Positions 1 to 9,947 of a DNA stretch of 45,965 nucleotides are shown here, piece by piece; the first letter of the stretch is position 1; every line of letters starts with the position of its first letter. Origin of the DNA: a virus. The notes beneath the pieces are model-generated. The model was not told where the DNA came from. It saw nothing but the letters and a program-made list of their open reading frames with translations, and did not search any database. The position numbers were made by a program, and so were the translations under genes. Where the stretch lies: IMG/VR virus record IMGVR_UViG_3300006875_000038, positions 1-45,965 of that record, one strand, 5' to 3'.

Positions 1-2
1 CA

Positions 3-240
3 GGCGTTACAGGCGTTACAGGCGTTACAGGCGCAACCGGACCGCAAGGTGTACAAGGTGTAACGGGTGTAACGGGTGCAACAGGCGCACAAGGCGTAAC
101 AGGACCGCAAGGTGTACAAGGTGTAACAGGTGCAACCGGGCCGCAAGGTGTCACTGGCGTTACAGGCGTCACAGGCGCCGGTGTCACTGGCGTTACAGGC
201 GTAACTGGTGTTACAGGTGCAACCGGCGTAACCGGACCAC
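3..240 (+). repeat. Collagen-coding tandem triplet repeat 1
   Basis: Nine-base units of the type ggcgttaca/ggtgtaaca repeat with few changes and encode Gly-Val-Thr, mixed with Gly-Pro-Gln and Gly-Ala-Thr. The repeat continues to the left edge of the window. It is coding, in frame, and resembles the repeats at 2239-2565. Confidence 0.9.
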
Positions 241-452
241 GCCAATATGTGGGAACCACGCCCCCATCAAGCCCACAAGAAGGCGACCAGTGGCTAAATT
301 CAAACAACGCTCGTCAGTACGTTTACTACGACAGCTTTTGGGTTGAAGTTGGAGCAGCATTCCAAGGCCCAACTGGCCCAACTGGCTCAACAGGCTCAAC
401 AGGCCCAGCAGGAGCCGGAAACACAATCGTTCTAAATCAGTTCTTCATCTAA
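3..452 (+). CDS. Collagen-like tail fibre protein, 5'-truncated by the window edge
   Basis: The open frame enters from the left edge, so the start codon lies outside the window. The first about 80 residues are uninterrupted Gly-X-Y triplets ([12 protein letters not shown]). A short non-repeat block with the motif [17 protein letters not shown] follows (about residues 82-117), then a second G-P-T/G-S-T collagen stretch and a short tail ending NQFFI. Collagen-like triplets form trimeric rods in phage tail fibres, so a structural role in host contact is likely. The block [16 protein letters not shown] is typical of repeat-flanking modules in phage fibres. The DNA repeat closely resembles that in the collagen-like gene at 2131-3402. 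An ATG at 249 opens a shorter frame, but the repeat coding upstream is continuous and clearly belongs to the same protein. Confidence 0.85.
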   Translation, partial: GVTGVTGVTGATGPQGVQGVTGVTGATGAQGVTGPQGVQGVTGATGPQGVTGVTGVTGAGVTGVTGVTGVTGATGVTGPRQYVGTTPPSSPQEGDQWLNSNNARQYVYYDSFWVEVGAAFQGPTGPTGSTGSTGPAGAGNTIVLNQFFI

Positions 453-470
453 ACCGCAGAAAGGGCCTTA

Positions 471-880
471 ATGGCTACTCAACCGCAATTCATTAGTACA
501 CCTCGCATCGGCGTTGCTTCGCTTTCCTCAGCAAACACAGCAGTAGACGGAACCGGAACGATCACAACGCTCATCATTGGAGCAGCTGCCGGGACCCGCG
601 TGCTTGAAATCGATACACAGTGCGCAACACAAACAACGGGGCAAGCTTCGGCAAACGTCGCCGCATTGATCAACATCTTTCTATCGTTGGACGGTGGAAC
701 AACCTGGAATCTTCTAGATCAGATTTCTGTGACGGCAGCGTCAGCTTCAAACACCGTACGACTTAACCGCAACCTCGCTACGTACGCAAACCTGATTTTG
801 CCGGACGCTAATGCGCGTTTAGGGTGTACCACTACCATTGCTCAACAAACCCGTGTGTTTGCGTTGGGGGGAGATTTCTG

Positions 881-881
<1 letters not shown>
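471..881 (+). CDS. Small beta-rich virion protein of the tail-fibre cassette
   Basis: This 136-residue protein starts at an ATG preceded by a purine-rich GAAAGG site. It has no signal peptide or membrane segment and is rich in Thr, Ala and Ser. The pattern FISTPRIGVASLSSANTA at the start, a DGTGTI motif and a final ALGGDF resemble small proteins that often sit next to fibre genes in phage genomes; that comparison is from memory. It lies between two fibre genes, and its TGA overlaps the ATG of the next gene by one base (TGATG), which indicates translational coupling. A virion role (fibre assembly or cap) is inferred from position; no enzymatic motif is visible. Confidence 0.7.
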
Positions 882-3402
<2,521 letters not shown>

Positions 3403-3413
3403 AGGGGCACCTG

Positions 3414-5324
3414 ATGGCTACACGACTCAAAACAGTCAAGTATGCGTTTGCGACGCTGAACGCCTACACGGATAACAACACGACAAACCTGACGCAGTTG
3501 ACGATCAACCTGCCTGAGAACTCGAAAGTATTTCGCAGCGTCGTCGCCCACATCACGATCGACGACCTCAACACGGCGACCGGCGACACGATCACCAACA
3601 AGAACTTCGGCCTGCGGCTCGGTGCGGCGGCGTACACGACGGTGTCGAACGCCAACACCCTCACGGCGTCGGGCGAGAATATGTCGCTGTGGTTCGCCGT
3701 CGACTACACGTCGCACTTCACGACAAACTGGACCGGCACGTCGATGACGTGCGACTTCCAAGTGCAGGTCAACAGCGCCACGAACAACGCGAACTTTGCG
3801 AACGTGTCGGTGACGCTGGACATCACCTACGAGTACGACGACACCAGCGCCACGCACATCAAGACGGTGATGATCCCGCTGAACGCACCGACCGATGTCA
3901 TCACCAACACGATCACGACCTACGACACCGTACCGGCGCTCGACACCTACCTGCCGGAGGCATCGAAGACATATCGCAACATTCACATCGTTTTGCAGGG
4001 CAACACGGCCAACGCCGGTGTCACCAACGACCACAACCTCGTTCTCACCCTCGGCACGGCAACAGTCACCACCGGCCTGTACGAAAGCGTCTTGGCTTCC
4101 GACCGGATCTACCGGTACGTGTGGAACGTGACCGGCACCTACCCGTCCACCGCAGCGACGCAGACGTGGCGGCTCAACATCAGCCAAACACTCACACGCT
4201 GCAACCACCCGCAAGCGTGGATGGTCGTCACCTACGAGTTCAACCCGTCCACCAGCACGTCGATCATGAACTCGCTGCAACTCCCGATGGAACTCGCCTC
4301 CCCGATGGGTGGCACCACCGCCACCGATTACCAGTCGGGTGACCGCCAACTGTGGATCGAAGAACCGGGCACCATCACCACCAACCGCATCGCCTTCTAC
4401 TGCTTTTGGCAGCAGGCTGGTGCGATCACTGGTCTCAACATGAGGGTTGGCACCGGTTCGTTCGTCGCCTACACCGACGCTGCCGCTGTGCTCTGCGGGG
4501 CGAACTGCGCAATGGTCCGCAACGACACGGCGTTTACGCTGGCCCGTGGGCTGAATGACCTCACATTCGACGTGTACCGCACCGACACGGCCGACTATGG
4601 GTGGAACTTGTGCGGATTTTGGATTGTCAACTACACGAGCGGCAAAGCAACGCAGGGCGTTGGAGCGCATAACCATACTATTGACTACAACATTATCCAG
4701 AACGGTACTGGAGCGGCTGCCGATCTTGTAACCACGACCGCTATTGCTCCGTCGGTGCCGGAAGCTGATCACTTCTTTACTGCGCTTGGCGTACAGATGA
4801 TCACCACCACTTCTGGCACACTCACGCCCGCCGGGTTCACAGTTCTTGCCGAGCGCCTTGCCATTGAGGGCGGCACCCGCTGGGAGCAGGTCTACATCGA
4901 CGTATCCCAAACGGACCCAGAAGTCGGATTTTTCCCGATCTACGCTCAGATGAGGTTCCTGTTCAACCGCTGGCCGTCCGACCCAGACCCATACCGTGTC
5001 GATCTTGAGCAGACACGACGCTGGCGTGCTCATATTGCTGGCGGTTCAGGCTGGTTCAGCCTATGCATGATGTTTACCTACCATTCAATTGTTCGCACTA
5101 TTGCCGGGACCGTATCCGGTTATGTAGATGCCGATGGCGCTGGGCTTACGGTCAGGTTCTTCTACTTTGATCCGGGCGGGCATATTGAATACATTGGTTC
5201 AACCACAACAGCAAACGGTGGCACATACTCGTTCACTTGGTACGACGACGTGTACAACGTGTTTGCTGTCGTACATGAAGATGCGACTCATGTTGGGTCC
5301 AGTGCTCTCAGTACGGCGGTGTAG
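3414..5324 (+). CDS. Large beta-rich tail/fibre protein with C-terminal carboxypeptidase-regulatory-like domain
   Basis: This 636-residue protein starts at an ATG behind an AAAGGGG site. It is rich in Thr, Asn and aromatic residues in alternating strands, with no enzymatic motif. Residues about 560-636 (from TIAGTVSGYVDADGAGLTVRF) look like a CarboxypepD_reg/transthyretin-like beta sandwich, a common surface add-on. The first about 1.2 kb is visibly richer in G and C, with NNC/NNG codons, than every neighbouring gene; the last 650 bases return to the local composition. That suggests the N-terminal portion came from a higher-GC phage. A baseplate or fibre role is inferred from position. The long open frame on the opposite strand is a by-product of the GC-rich codon use. 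Confidence 0.7.
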   Translation: MATRLKTVKYAFATLNAYTDNNTTNLTQLTINLPENSKVFRSVVAHITIDDLNTATGDTITNKNFGLRLGAAAYTTVSNANTLTASGENMSLWFAVDYTSHFTTNWTGTSMTCDFQVQVNSATNNANFANVSVTLDITYEYDDTSATHIKTVMIPLNAPTDVITNTITTYDTVPALDTYLPEASKTYRNIHIVLQGNTANAGVTNDHNLVLTLGTATVTTGLYESVLASDRIYRYVWNVTGTYPSTAATQTWRLNISQTLTRCNHPQAWMVVTYEFNPSTSTSIMNSLQLPMELASPMGGTTATDYQSGDRQLWIEEPGTITTNRIAFYCFWQQAGAITGLNMRVGTGSFVAYTDAAAVLCGANCAMVRNDTAFTLARGLNDLTFDVYRTDTADYGWNLCGFWIVNYTSGKATQGVGAHNHTIDYNIIQNGTGAAADLVTTTAIAPSVPEADHFFTALGVQMITTTSGTLTPAGFTVLAERLAIEGGTRWEQVYIDVSQTDPEVGFFPIYAQMRFLFNRWPSDPDPYRVDLEQTRRWRAHIAGGSGWFSLCMMFTYHSIVRTIAGTVSGYVDADGAGLTVRFFYFDPGGHIEYIGSTTTANGGTYSFTWYDDVYNVFAVVHEDATHVGSSALSTAV

Positions 5325-5326
5325 CC

Positions 5327-5674
5327 GTGGCGCTCTACAGAATTGTTTATTCTGCAGGAACTGGAAGTCTTAGCATTAACTCCAGTGTCTCATATAACGG
5401 TTTGACCGCAACGGGGCGTGTTTTATCTTACGCCTCCAGTGGCGCAACGGGATCAATAGTTATTGACGGCAATCAGGTTCCAACGCCATCAGCATCAATT
5501 TTTGATGCTTCTTTACTTGCTTTTTCTGCGACAATTGAATCCGCAACGGCAATCACTACAACAGCACATTCGGTAGCGCTTCGCGACCCGGGTGCGAAAT
5601 TCAATATCAAACTTCAAGACACAGTTTTGACATTGACCGGAGCATACTGGGGCATCAAAGTAACACTTCAGTAG
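5327..5674 (+). CDS. Small beta-rich virion protein, last gene of the fibre cassette
   Basis: This 115-residue protein starts at a GTG located two bases after the previous stop, so it is probably translated by coupling. It is rich in Ser, Thr, Ala and Val in alternating pattern, with no Cys and no charged clusters, as expected of a small beta-structured virion protein. I recognise no family. Its stop overlaps the end of the convergent methyltransferase gene by seven bases, leaving no room for a separate terminator. Confidence 0.6.
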   Translation: MALYRIVYSAGTGSLSINSSVSYNGLTATGRVLSYASSGATGSIVIDGNQVPTPSASIFDASLLAFSATIESATAITTTAHSVALRDPGAKFNIKLQDTVLTLTGAYWGIKVTLQ

Positions 5675-6279
5675 CCGTCAAACGCTCCACAAAAAGCAAT
5701 CCAATTACATCCGTTTTCTGGGCGTGGACGGAAATCTTCCACAAAACCAAACCCACCCAGCCATTCGGCCAAAAGATTTGCCTTCAATTCCTGCGGGTGC
5801 CCTGGATGAGCCGGAATATCAATCCACTCAAAAATTCGCACCTTTCGAGCAAAAGTACGAGCATGGTGAATGATTCGCTTCGGATCATAAGTGTGCTGAA
5901 GGACGTTATAAATCCAAGCCTCATCAAACCGTTCGCCTTCAGTAATTGCGGCCACTTGGTCAATGTGTTCACCGGCTTCAACGAAGTACTCAATTCCCGC
6001 AATGTCATACCGAGCTTTCACCCATTCAGGATAGTGACACGGATCAACAACAACGCGACGACCTCCAGAATGACATTTCAATAACATACTCGCCGGACCT
6101 CCGCCGATGTCAATTATCGACTTCTGGCTGAGATCGTAGTACGGCCAGTGTGCGCCATCCGACATGTTCACCAAACCCATACGGTGTGCATACGTGATTT
6201 GCTTTGTTTCTTCGGCAAACGTGTTGGTGCAGTCTCCCCACCATTGACGTTCCCACTCTTGTTCTTGATTCCAGGACAT
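5668..6279 (-). CDS. Class I SAM-dependent methyltransferase-like protein
   Basis: The product has 203 residues from the ATG at 6279. The frame can be extended to an ATG at 6339, but the added residues are hydrophobic and unlike the rest, and that start would overlap the divergent glycosyltransferase start. The glycine-rich motif I is IIDIGGGPASML, followed by RRVVVDP for the strand-2 acidic position and an FDEAWIYNVLQH stretch for motif IV/post-IV. The N-terminal WWGDCTNTF...YAHRMGL segment resembles a type of methyltransferase found in aquatic phage genomes (from memory). The substrate is unknown; a sugar or small metabolite is as likely as a protein. It is divergent from a glycosyltransferase, so a role in glycan modification is possible. 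Confidence 0.7.
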   Translation of the reverse strand: MSWNQEQEWERQWWGDCTNTFAEETKQITYAHRMGLVNMSDGAHWPYYDLSQKSIIDIGGGPASMLLKCHSGGRRVVVDPCHYPEWVKARYDIAGIEYFVEAGEHIDQVAAITEGERFDEAWIYNVLQHTYDPKRIIHHARTFARKVRIFEWIDIPAHPGHPQELKANLLAEWLGGFGFVEDFRPRPENGCNWIAFCGAFDGY

Positions 6280-6325
6280 GAAAAGATAATACAACAGAAT
6301 GTCAGCAAAATTTGCCAATACATCG

Positions 6326-6331
6326 TAAAAT
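6326..6331 (+). promoter_or_regulatory. -10-like hexamer for a leaderless glycosyltransferase mRNA
   Basis: The hexamer TAAAAT ends six bases before the ATG at 6338, and no Shine-Dalgarno site precedes that ATG. This is the spacing expected when transcription starts at the A of the start codon. No clear -35 box is visible. The 58-base gap 6280-6337 must hold promoters for both divergent genes. Confidence 0.4.
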
Positions 6332-6337
6332 ATTGAC

Positions 6338-7423
6338 ATGGCACAAATTCATCTTGTCGGACTTCCGCATACGCAATTTGACGATGTAAATTTTTCATCC
6401 TGCGCGTTTACAGCAAAAGCTGTACGTCTCGCAAGAATGCTCAGATCACGAGGACACGACGTAACAGTATATTGGGGCGGTGACATGGCTGATGTTTCAG
6501 CGTTGTCATGCGAACAGCAGGAACGATTCTTTGGAAAATGGGATCCAAATGTTCTTCCAGTAATCGAATGGGACTCGAGACTTGACTATTGGCAGCTATT
6601 TCACAAAAACGTTTTTACAGAACTAAGTCAGAGACTACGACCGACAGACATTATCGGATTTGTCGGCGGGTCAATCTCTCACGAACTGATTGACCACTAT
6701 AAAAACACTCATACAGTGACTGAACCTGGAGTTGGATACGAAGGAATACATTATGACACCTTCGCGTGCTATGAATCGTATGCGTGGATGCACAACAGGT
6801 ATGGTGCGTACAATATCGGAAACGGACGAGCATTCGATACGGTCATTGGAAACGCCGTAGCACCGGATGAATGGCGTACGGCTTCATCAAAAGGATACGC
6901 TCTTTTCGTTGGCAGACTCATCAACAGAAAAGGACCGCATGTCGCGGCGCAAATAGCAAATTCTGCGGGACTAAAACTTGTACTTGCAGGAGGCGGTGTC
7001 GCTCAAGCAAGCCGTTCAAAAATAGTGGCAACTGACGGAACAATCATAGAAGGTGATGTTGAACACGTAGGCGCCGTGACAGGCGAAGATCGAGTAAAAC
7101 TTTTTGCTGAGGCTGAAGTATTTATTTGTCCGACTCTCTACATAGGTCCGTGGGAAGGCGTTCACGCGGAAGCAATGATGTCGGGTGTGCCGGTGATAGC
7201 GCCAGACTATGGAGTCTTCACAGAAACTCTGCCAACCTCGCATCGCTACAGAATGTTTAATCAAGCTGTGAACTTGGTAAAAAATCCAACCCACGAACGA
7301 GGCCAGTGGTGGAGAGATCACGCGATCTCGATCTGCGGAATTGAACACTGTGCTGATCTATATGATGAATGGATCAATAGACTTCTCACGTTGCGCGACG
7401 GTCGCAACGGATGGTACAGTTAA
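6338..7423 (+). CDS. GT-B glycosyltransferase (GT4-like)
   Basis: This 361-residue protein has an N-terminal Rossmann-like half (IHLVGLPHTQ, then LARMLRSRGHDVTVYWGG) and a C-terminal nucleotide-sugar-binding half. The latter carries LFVGRLINRKGPHVAAQIA at about residues 188-206, LVLAGGG, and the E-x7-E region PWEGVHAEAMMSGVPVIAP, which are hallmarks of GT4-type retaining glycosyltransferases. The acceptor and donor cannot be read from sequence. It is near the fibre cassette and divergent from a methyltransferase. It might glycosylate virion proteins, modified DNA or host surface glycans, possibly using the UDP-sugars made by the genes at 8991-11230. There is no Shine-Dalgarno site, and the mRNA is probably leaderless. 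Confidence 0.85.
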   Translation: MAQIHLVGLPHTQFDDVNFSSCAFTAKAVRLARMLRSRGHDVTVYWGGDMADVSALSCEQQERFFGKWDPNVLPVIEWDSRLDYWQLFHKNVFTELSQRLRPTDIIGFVGGSISHELIDHYKNTHTVTEPGVGYEGIHYDTFACYESYAWMHNRYGAYNIGNGRAFDTVIGNAVAPDEWRTASSKGYALFVGRLINRKGPHVAAQIANSAGLKLVLAGGGVAQASRSKIVATDGTIIEGDVEHVGAVTGEDRVKLFAEAEVFICPTLYIGPWEGVHAEAMMSGVPVIAPDYGVFTETLPTSHRYRMFNQAVNLVKNPTHERGQWWRDHAISICGIEHCADLYDEWINRLLTLRDGRNGWYS

Positions 7424-7446
7424 CCAACAAATAAATGGAAAGATCA

Positions 7447-7605
7447 ATGCAACAAGTACAAGTAGATATCAACGCCGTTGTCAACAATCTTGTCAAACAA
7501 ATAGCAGAAAAAACAGCAAAAATTGCCGTACTAGAAGCAACAATTGACGCACTAAACCAGTACATCGATGACATTGAAAATGCCGTCGATGGTCAGGATC
7601 AGTAG
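7447..7605 (+). CDS. 52-residue predicted coiled-coil protein
   Basis: The ATG at 7447 is preceded at good spacing by GGAAAG. An in-frame ATG at 7435 is possible but contains that site. The product is a single amphipathic helix: hydrophobic residues recur at heptad spacing (VVNNLVKQIAEKTAKIAVLE, then IDALNQYIDDIENAV), with no Cys, Pro or Gly inside. It ends directly at the convergent WhiB gene stop with one base between. The function is unknown; small coiled-coil proteins in phages act as adaptors or assembly factors. Confidence 0.6.
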   Translation: MQQVQVDINAVVNNLVKQIAEKTAKIAVLEATIDALNQYIDDIENAVDGQDQ

Positions 7606-7606
7606 A

Positions 7607-8071
7607 TCACTGCTTCTTTGCCTTTGCGCGACTGGCCTTATAGGCTGTTACAGCATTTGCGCTTGTTCTACTTCTCCATGTAAAGTCACATGTAGAACAT
7701 TTGACAAGTTTCATAGTTGACCAGCGACCACCCTCTGGTGTCGGCGCGACAACAACTTCTAATTTTGAAGGTCTAGCGCCACAGAAAGGGCAATTAGGAA
7801 ACCGATTTCTTCGTATTTCCTTACCGTCACACGTTACTGATAGCGCTCTGCGGATTTCATCTTCGTCTTTTCCACCCCAAACACCCCAAAGTTCTTTGTT
7901 TTCCAACGCGTACTTTAGACATCTTTCTCTAACAGGACACGAAAAACAAAGATTTCTAGCATCATATTTTTCTCTTGGAATATTCGAGAAAAAATATGAC
8001 GCCATATGAGCGTTTTCTGGCTGTGAACACAGTCCGGATTCCTGCCATGAATGGTCTCTTATTCCTGCCAC
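7607..8071 (-). CDS. WhiB-family regulator with a C-terminal zinc-ribbon extension
   Basis: The product has 154 residues from a GTG start with a GGAG site six bases upstream; no in-frame ATG is near. Residues 13-77 form a WhiB domain: four Cys ligands (C15, C42, C45, C51; CxxCxxxxxC core) for a 4Fe-4S cluster and the GVWGG turn (63-67), then a basic segment. WhiB proteins bind the primary sigma factor and are restricted to Actinobacteria and their phages. Unusually, a second cysteine set follows (C94/C97 in CPFCG and C125/C128 in CSTC), the spacing of a zinc ribbon, and the C-terminus is Lys/Arg/Ala rich. The gene overlaps its upstream neighbour by 13 bases and is last in the run. It probably reprograms host transcription. 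Confidence 0.88.
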   Translation of the reverse strand: MAGIRDHSWQESGLCSQPENAHMASYFFSNIPREKYDARNLCFSCPVRERCLKYALENKELWGVWGGKDEDEIRRALSVTCDGKEIRRNRFPNCPFCGARPSKLEVVVAPTPEGGRWSTMKLVKCSTCDFTWRSRTSANAVTAYKASRAKAKKQ

Positions 8072-8409
8072 CGGAGCTCCACCAACGTTATCGGCGTGAT
8101 GTCGTCGGTCGTATCTCCGGTGTCAGTCATTCCAAATTCATCGCAAAAGACAGGTTCAAATTCTTCGTCTATGTAACCAGCGTACTTATGAGATACTGTC
8201 GCTGATTCAACTAACTTAAAACCTTCTGATAGCGTTATCGCTATTCCATCTCTCTGAAGAGCCGAGGCAAGCGCTCGTTTAACAATTTCATTTTCAATGT
8301 CAACGTGGTCTTCTGTGTAGTAGACAGCAGAAAACTGACTTACCATCGAAAAATCAGCATCACCAAGCCATTCCAACCAGAGTGATTCGCCAATTCTTGA
8401 GTCCTTCAT
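8059..8409 (-). CDS. Hypothetical acidic protein upstream of WhiB
   Basis: This 116-residue acidic protein belongs to no family I recognise. Its N-terminal half is probably helical (IENEIVKRALASALQRDG); the C-terminal third is Asp/Thr rich. The ATG has no Shine-Dalgarno site but follows a GTATAAAAT element by about ten bases, suggesting a very short or absent leader. It overlaps the WhiB gene start, so the two are probably translated together. Confidence 0.6.
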   Translation of the reverse strand: MKDSRIGESLWLEWLGDADFSMVSQFSAVYYTEDHVDIENEIVKRALASALQRDGIAITLSEGFKLVESATVSHKYAGYIDEEFEPVFCDEFGMTDTGDTTDDITPITLVELRWQE

Positions 8410-8419
8410 AGCGTAAGGT

Positions 8420-8428
8420 ATTTTATAC
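8420..8428 (-). promoter_or_regulatory. -10-like element GTATAAAAT
   Basis: Read on the minus strand, GTATAAAAT lies 10 bases upstream of the ATG at 8409. The same nonamer occurs at 43527-43535, and GTATAGAAT at 42705-42713 and 45888-45896, all directly upstream of minus-strand genes. Confidence 0.45.
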
Positions 8429-8447
8429 TACTTTTGCTAGAAAAGTG

Positions 8448-8957
8448 TCAAAATTGAACTAAACCGTCCTGGTGTGGCCATAGATACTCGTATGTTGCCG
8501 GGGCAGTTCCGGTGTCCTCTGGCCAGTTAAACTGCGAATACCATGAATAATTTTTGCACAAGAGCGCCGTTCGATGTGTAGAGCACAGTCGATCAAAGTA
8601 TTCTGTATCACTGATCCAGGGTGGAATATTTACGTCACTGCTAATTCGTCCGAGACTTACAGCTTTGTCGTATGTATTCAAGATTTTTGGAAGCATCGTG
8701 GATTTATAGCCACGACAACGCCACTCGAGATATGTTGAAATTGTATATCCAACAAACAGCGTCTCGTATCCGCGCCACATTTTGACAACAGGGTGCGACG
8801 ACCAGCCTTTTGGCGTTCGGTGATTTCCGTCTGGGTCTAACTCGGTAATTGTCAACAGGCACTGCCAAGCCTCGAGCGTCTGTTTGTGTAGACGCTTGTT
8901 GTCAAGAATCCTGGCCGTGTCGTCAAAGGACTCAGTCGAAACTAGAAAAGATTGCAT
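8448..8957 (-). CDS. Pyrimidine dimer DNA glycosylase / endonuclease V-like repair enzyme
   Basis: The product has 169 residues from the ATG at 8957, six bases after a GGAG site. A TTG five codons upstream would extend the frame but would swallow the ribosome site. The start MQSFLVSTESFDDTARILDNKRLHKQ and the central SHPVVKMWRGYETLF are typical of the Pyr_excise-type family, whose members begin MQTF and carry L-D-x-x-R-L-x-K-Q and HP-x-x-x-M-W-x-G-Y. The enzyme cuts the glycosyl bond at UV-induced pyrimidine dimers and then nicks the strand, useful to a phage of sunlit water. I place it in the family by these motifs; a structural search would confirm it. Confidence 0.75.
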   Translation of the reverse strand: MQSFLVSTESFDDTARILDNKRLHKQTLEAWQCLLTITELDPDGNHRTPKGWSSHPVVKMWRGYETLFVGYTISTYLEWRCRGYKSTMLPKILNTYDKAVSLGRISSDVNIPPWISDTEYFDRLCSTHRTALLCKNYSWYSQFNWPEDTGTAPATYEYLWPHQDGLVQF

Positions 8958-8990
8958 TTGTCGCTCCGTCAATAGATTAGAGATACTATA

Positions 8991-9947
8991 TCATATCTCA
9001 GTTTCTTGAAACCACTTGATCATTCTTTCTAGTCCGTCGCTAAGAGAGACAGTTGGTTTCCATCCGTACAGTTCTTGAATCAGCGAAATGTCCGGGCATC
9101 GCTGCAGTGGATCTCCCTCCCGCTCGAGCGGAAGATCTTCGAACACTATTTGACTATTAGAATTTGTCAAATCAACAATAAGTTCTGCTAGGTCTAGCAC
9201 GGTACATTCCTGCGGGTTGCCGACATTGACGGGACCCGTTGCCATATTTCCGTCAAGAACAGCTGCAAGTCCAAGCACCTCGTCAGAGACATGACAAAAA
9301 CTTCGTGTCTGCTTCCCGTCACCAAAGACGGTTATCGGTTCATTTCTGAGAGCTTGAGATATAAACGTGTTGACGACGCGCCCGTCGTCTGGTCGCATTC
9401 TTTCGCCATATGTATTGAAAATTCTAACAATACGAATATCCAATTCATTTACACGATGATACGCCATTGTCAATGCTTCGCTAAACCGCTTTGCCTCATC
9501 ATAGCAACTTCGCGGGCCAATTGAACTTACGTTTCCAAAATATGATTCAGATTGTGGATGCACTAGCGGATCACCGTACACTTCACTTGTTGACGCTAGA
9601 AAAAATCTTGCGTTCTGCTTGGCAGCTAGATCTAAAAGATTTCTTGTTCCGATAGATCCAACGGCAAGAATTTCAAGTGGCAACGTTAAAAAATCTAGTG
9701 GAGACGCCGGACTAGCAAGGTCGAGCACCGTATCATACCAGTCATCAGCAATTTCTGGCGGCAACGGATCAACAATATCGTGCTGAACAAATCTAAATCT
9801 TGGATCTTTCTTAGCATGAGAAATATTGCTGTATCTGCCAGTGACCAAATTATCTACAACTGTAACGCTGTCCCCTCGAGACAGAAACAGATCAACCAAA
9901 TGTGATCCTATAAATCCGCTTCCACCAGCTACAAGATGATGAGTCAT
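8991..9947 (-). CDS. UDP-glucuronate decarboxylase (UDP-xylose synthase)
   Basis: The product has 318 residues from the ATG at 9947, whose ATGA overlaps the stop of the UDP-glucose dehydrogenase gene. A longer frame upstream lies inside that gene and is rejected. It is an extended short-chain dehydrogenase: NAD-binding GGSGFIGS at 8-15, acidic VVDNL at 30-34, STSEVYGD with the catalytic Thr/Ser and the Glu typical of UXS near 119-126, PRSCYDEAKR with catalytic Tyr149 and Lys153. The phrase GPRSCYDE-x-KR is characteristic of UDP-xylose synthases rather than 4-epimerases. The reaction is UDP-glucuronate to UDP-xylose and CO2. Coupling to the preceding gene makes substrate supply immediate. Confidence 0.82.
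   Translation of the reverse strand: MTHHLVAGGSGFIGSHLVDLFLSRGDSVTVVDNLVTGRYSNISHAKKDPRFRFVQHDIVDPLPPEIADDWYDTVLDLASPASPLDFLTLPLEILAVGSIGTRNLLDLAAKQNARFFLASTSEVYGDPLVHPQSESYFGNVSSIGPRSCYDEAKRFSEALTMAYHRVNELDIRIVRIFNTYGERMRPDDGRVVNTFISQALRNEPITVFGDGKQTRSFCHVSDEVLGLAAVLDGNMATGPVNVGNPQECTVLDLAELIVDLTNSNSQIVFEDLPLEREGDPLQRCPDISLIQELYGWKPTVSLSDGLERMIKWFQETEI

Noticed and set aside
3-240. CRISPR-like direct repeats
   Set aside because: The repeats are in frame, nine bases long and without unique spacers; they encode collagen triplets. The same holds for 16302-16367 and 37560-39720.
6280-6339. N-terminal extension of the methyltransferase to the ATG at 6339
   Set aside because: The extra 20 residues are hydrophobic, unlike the family start, and would overlap the divergent gene's start codon.
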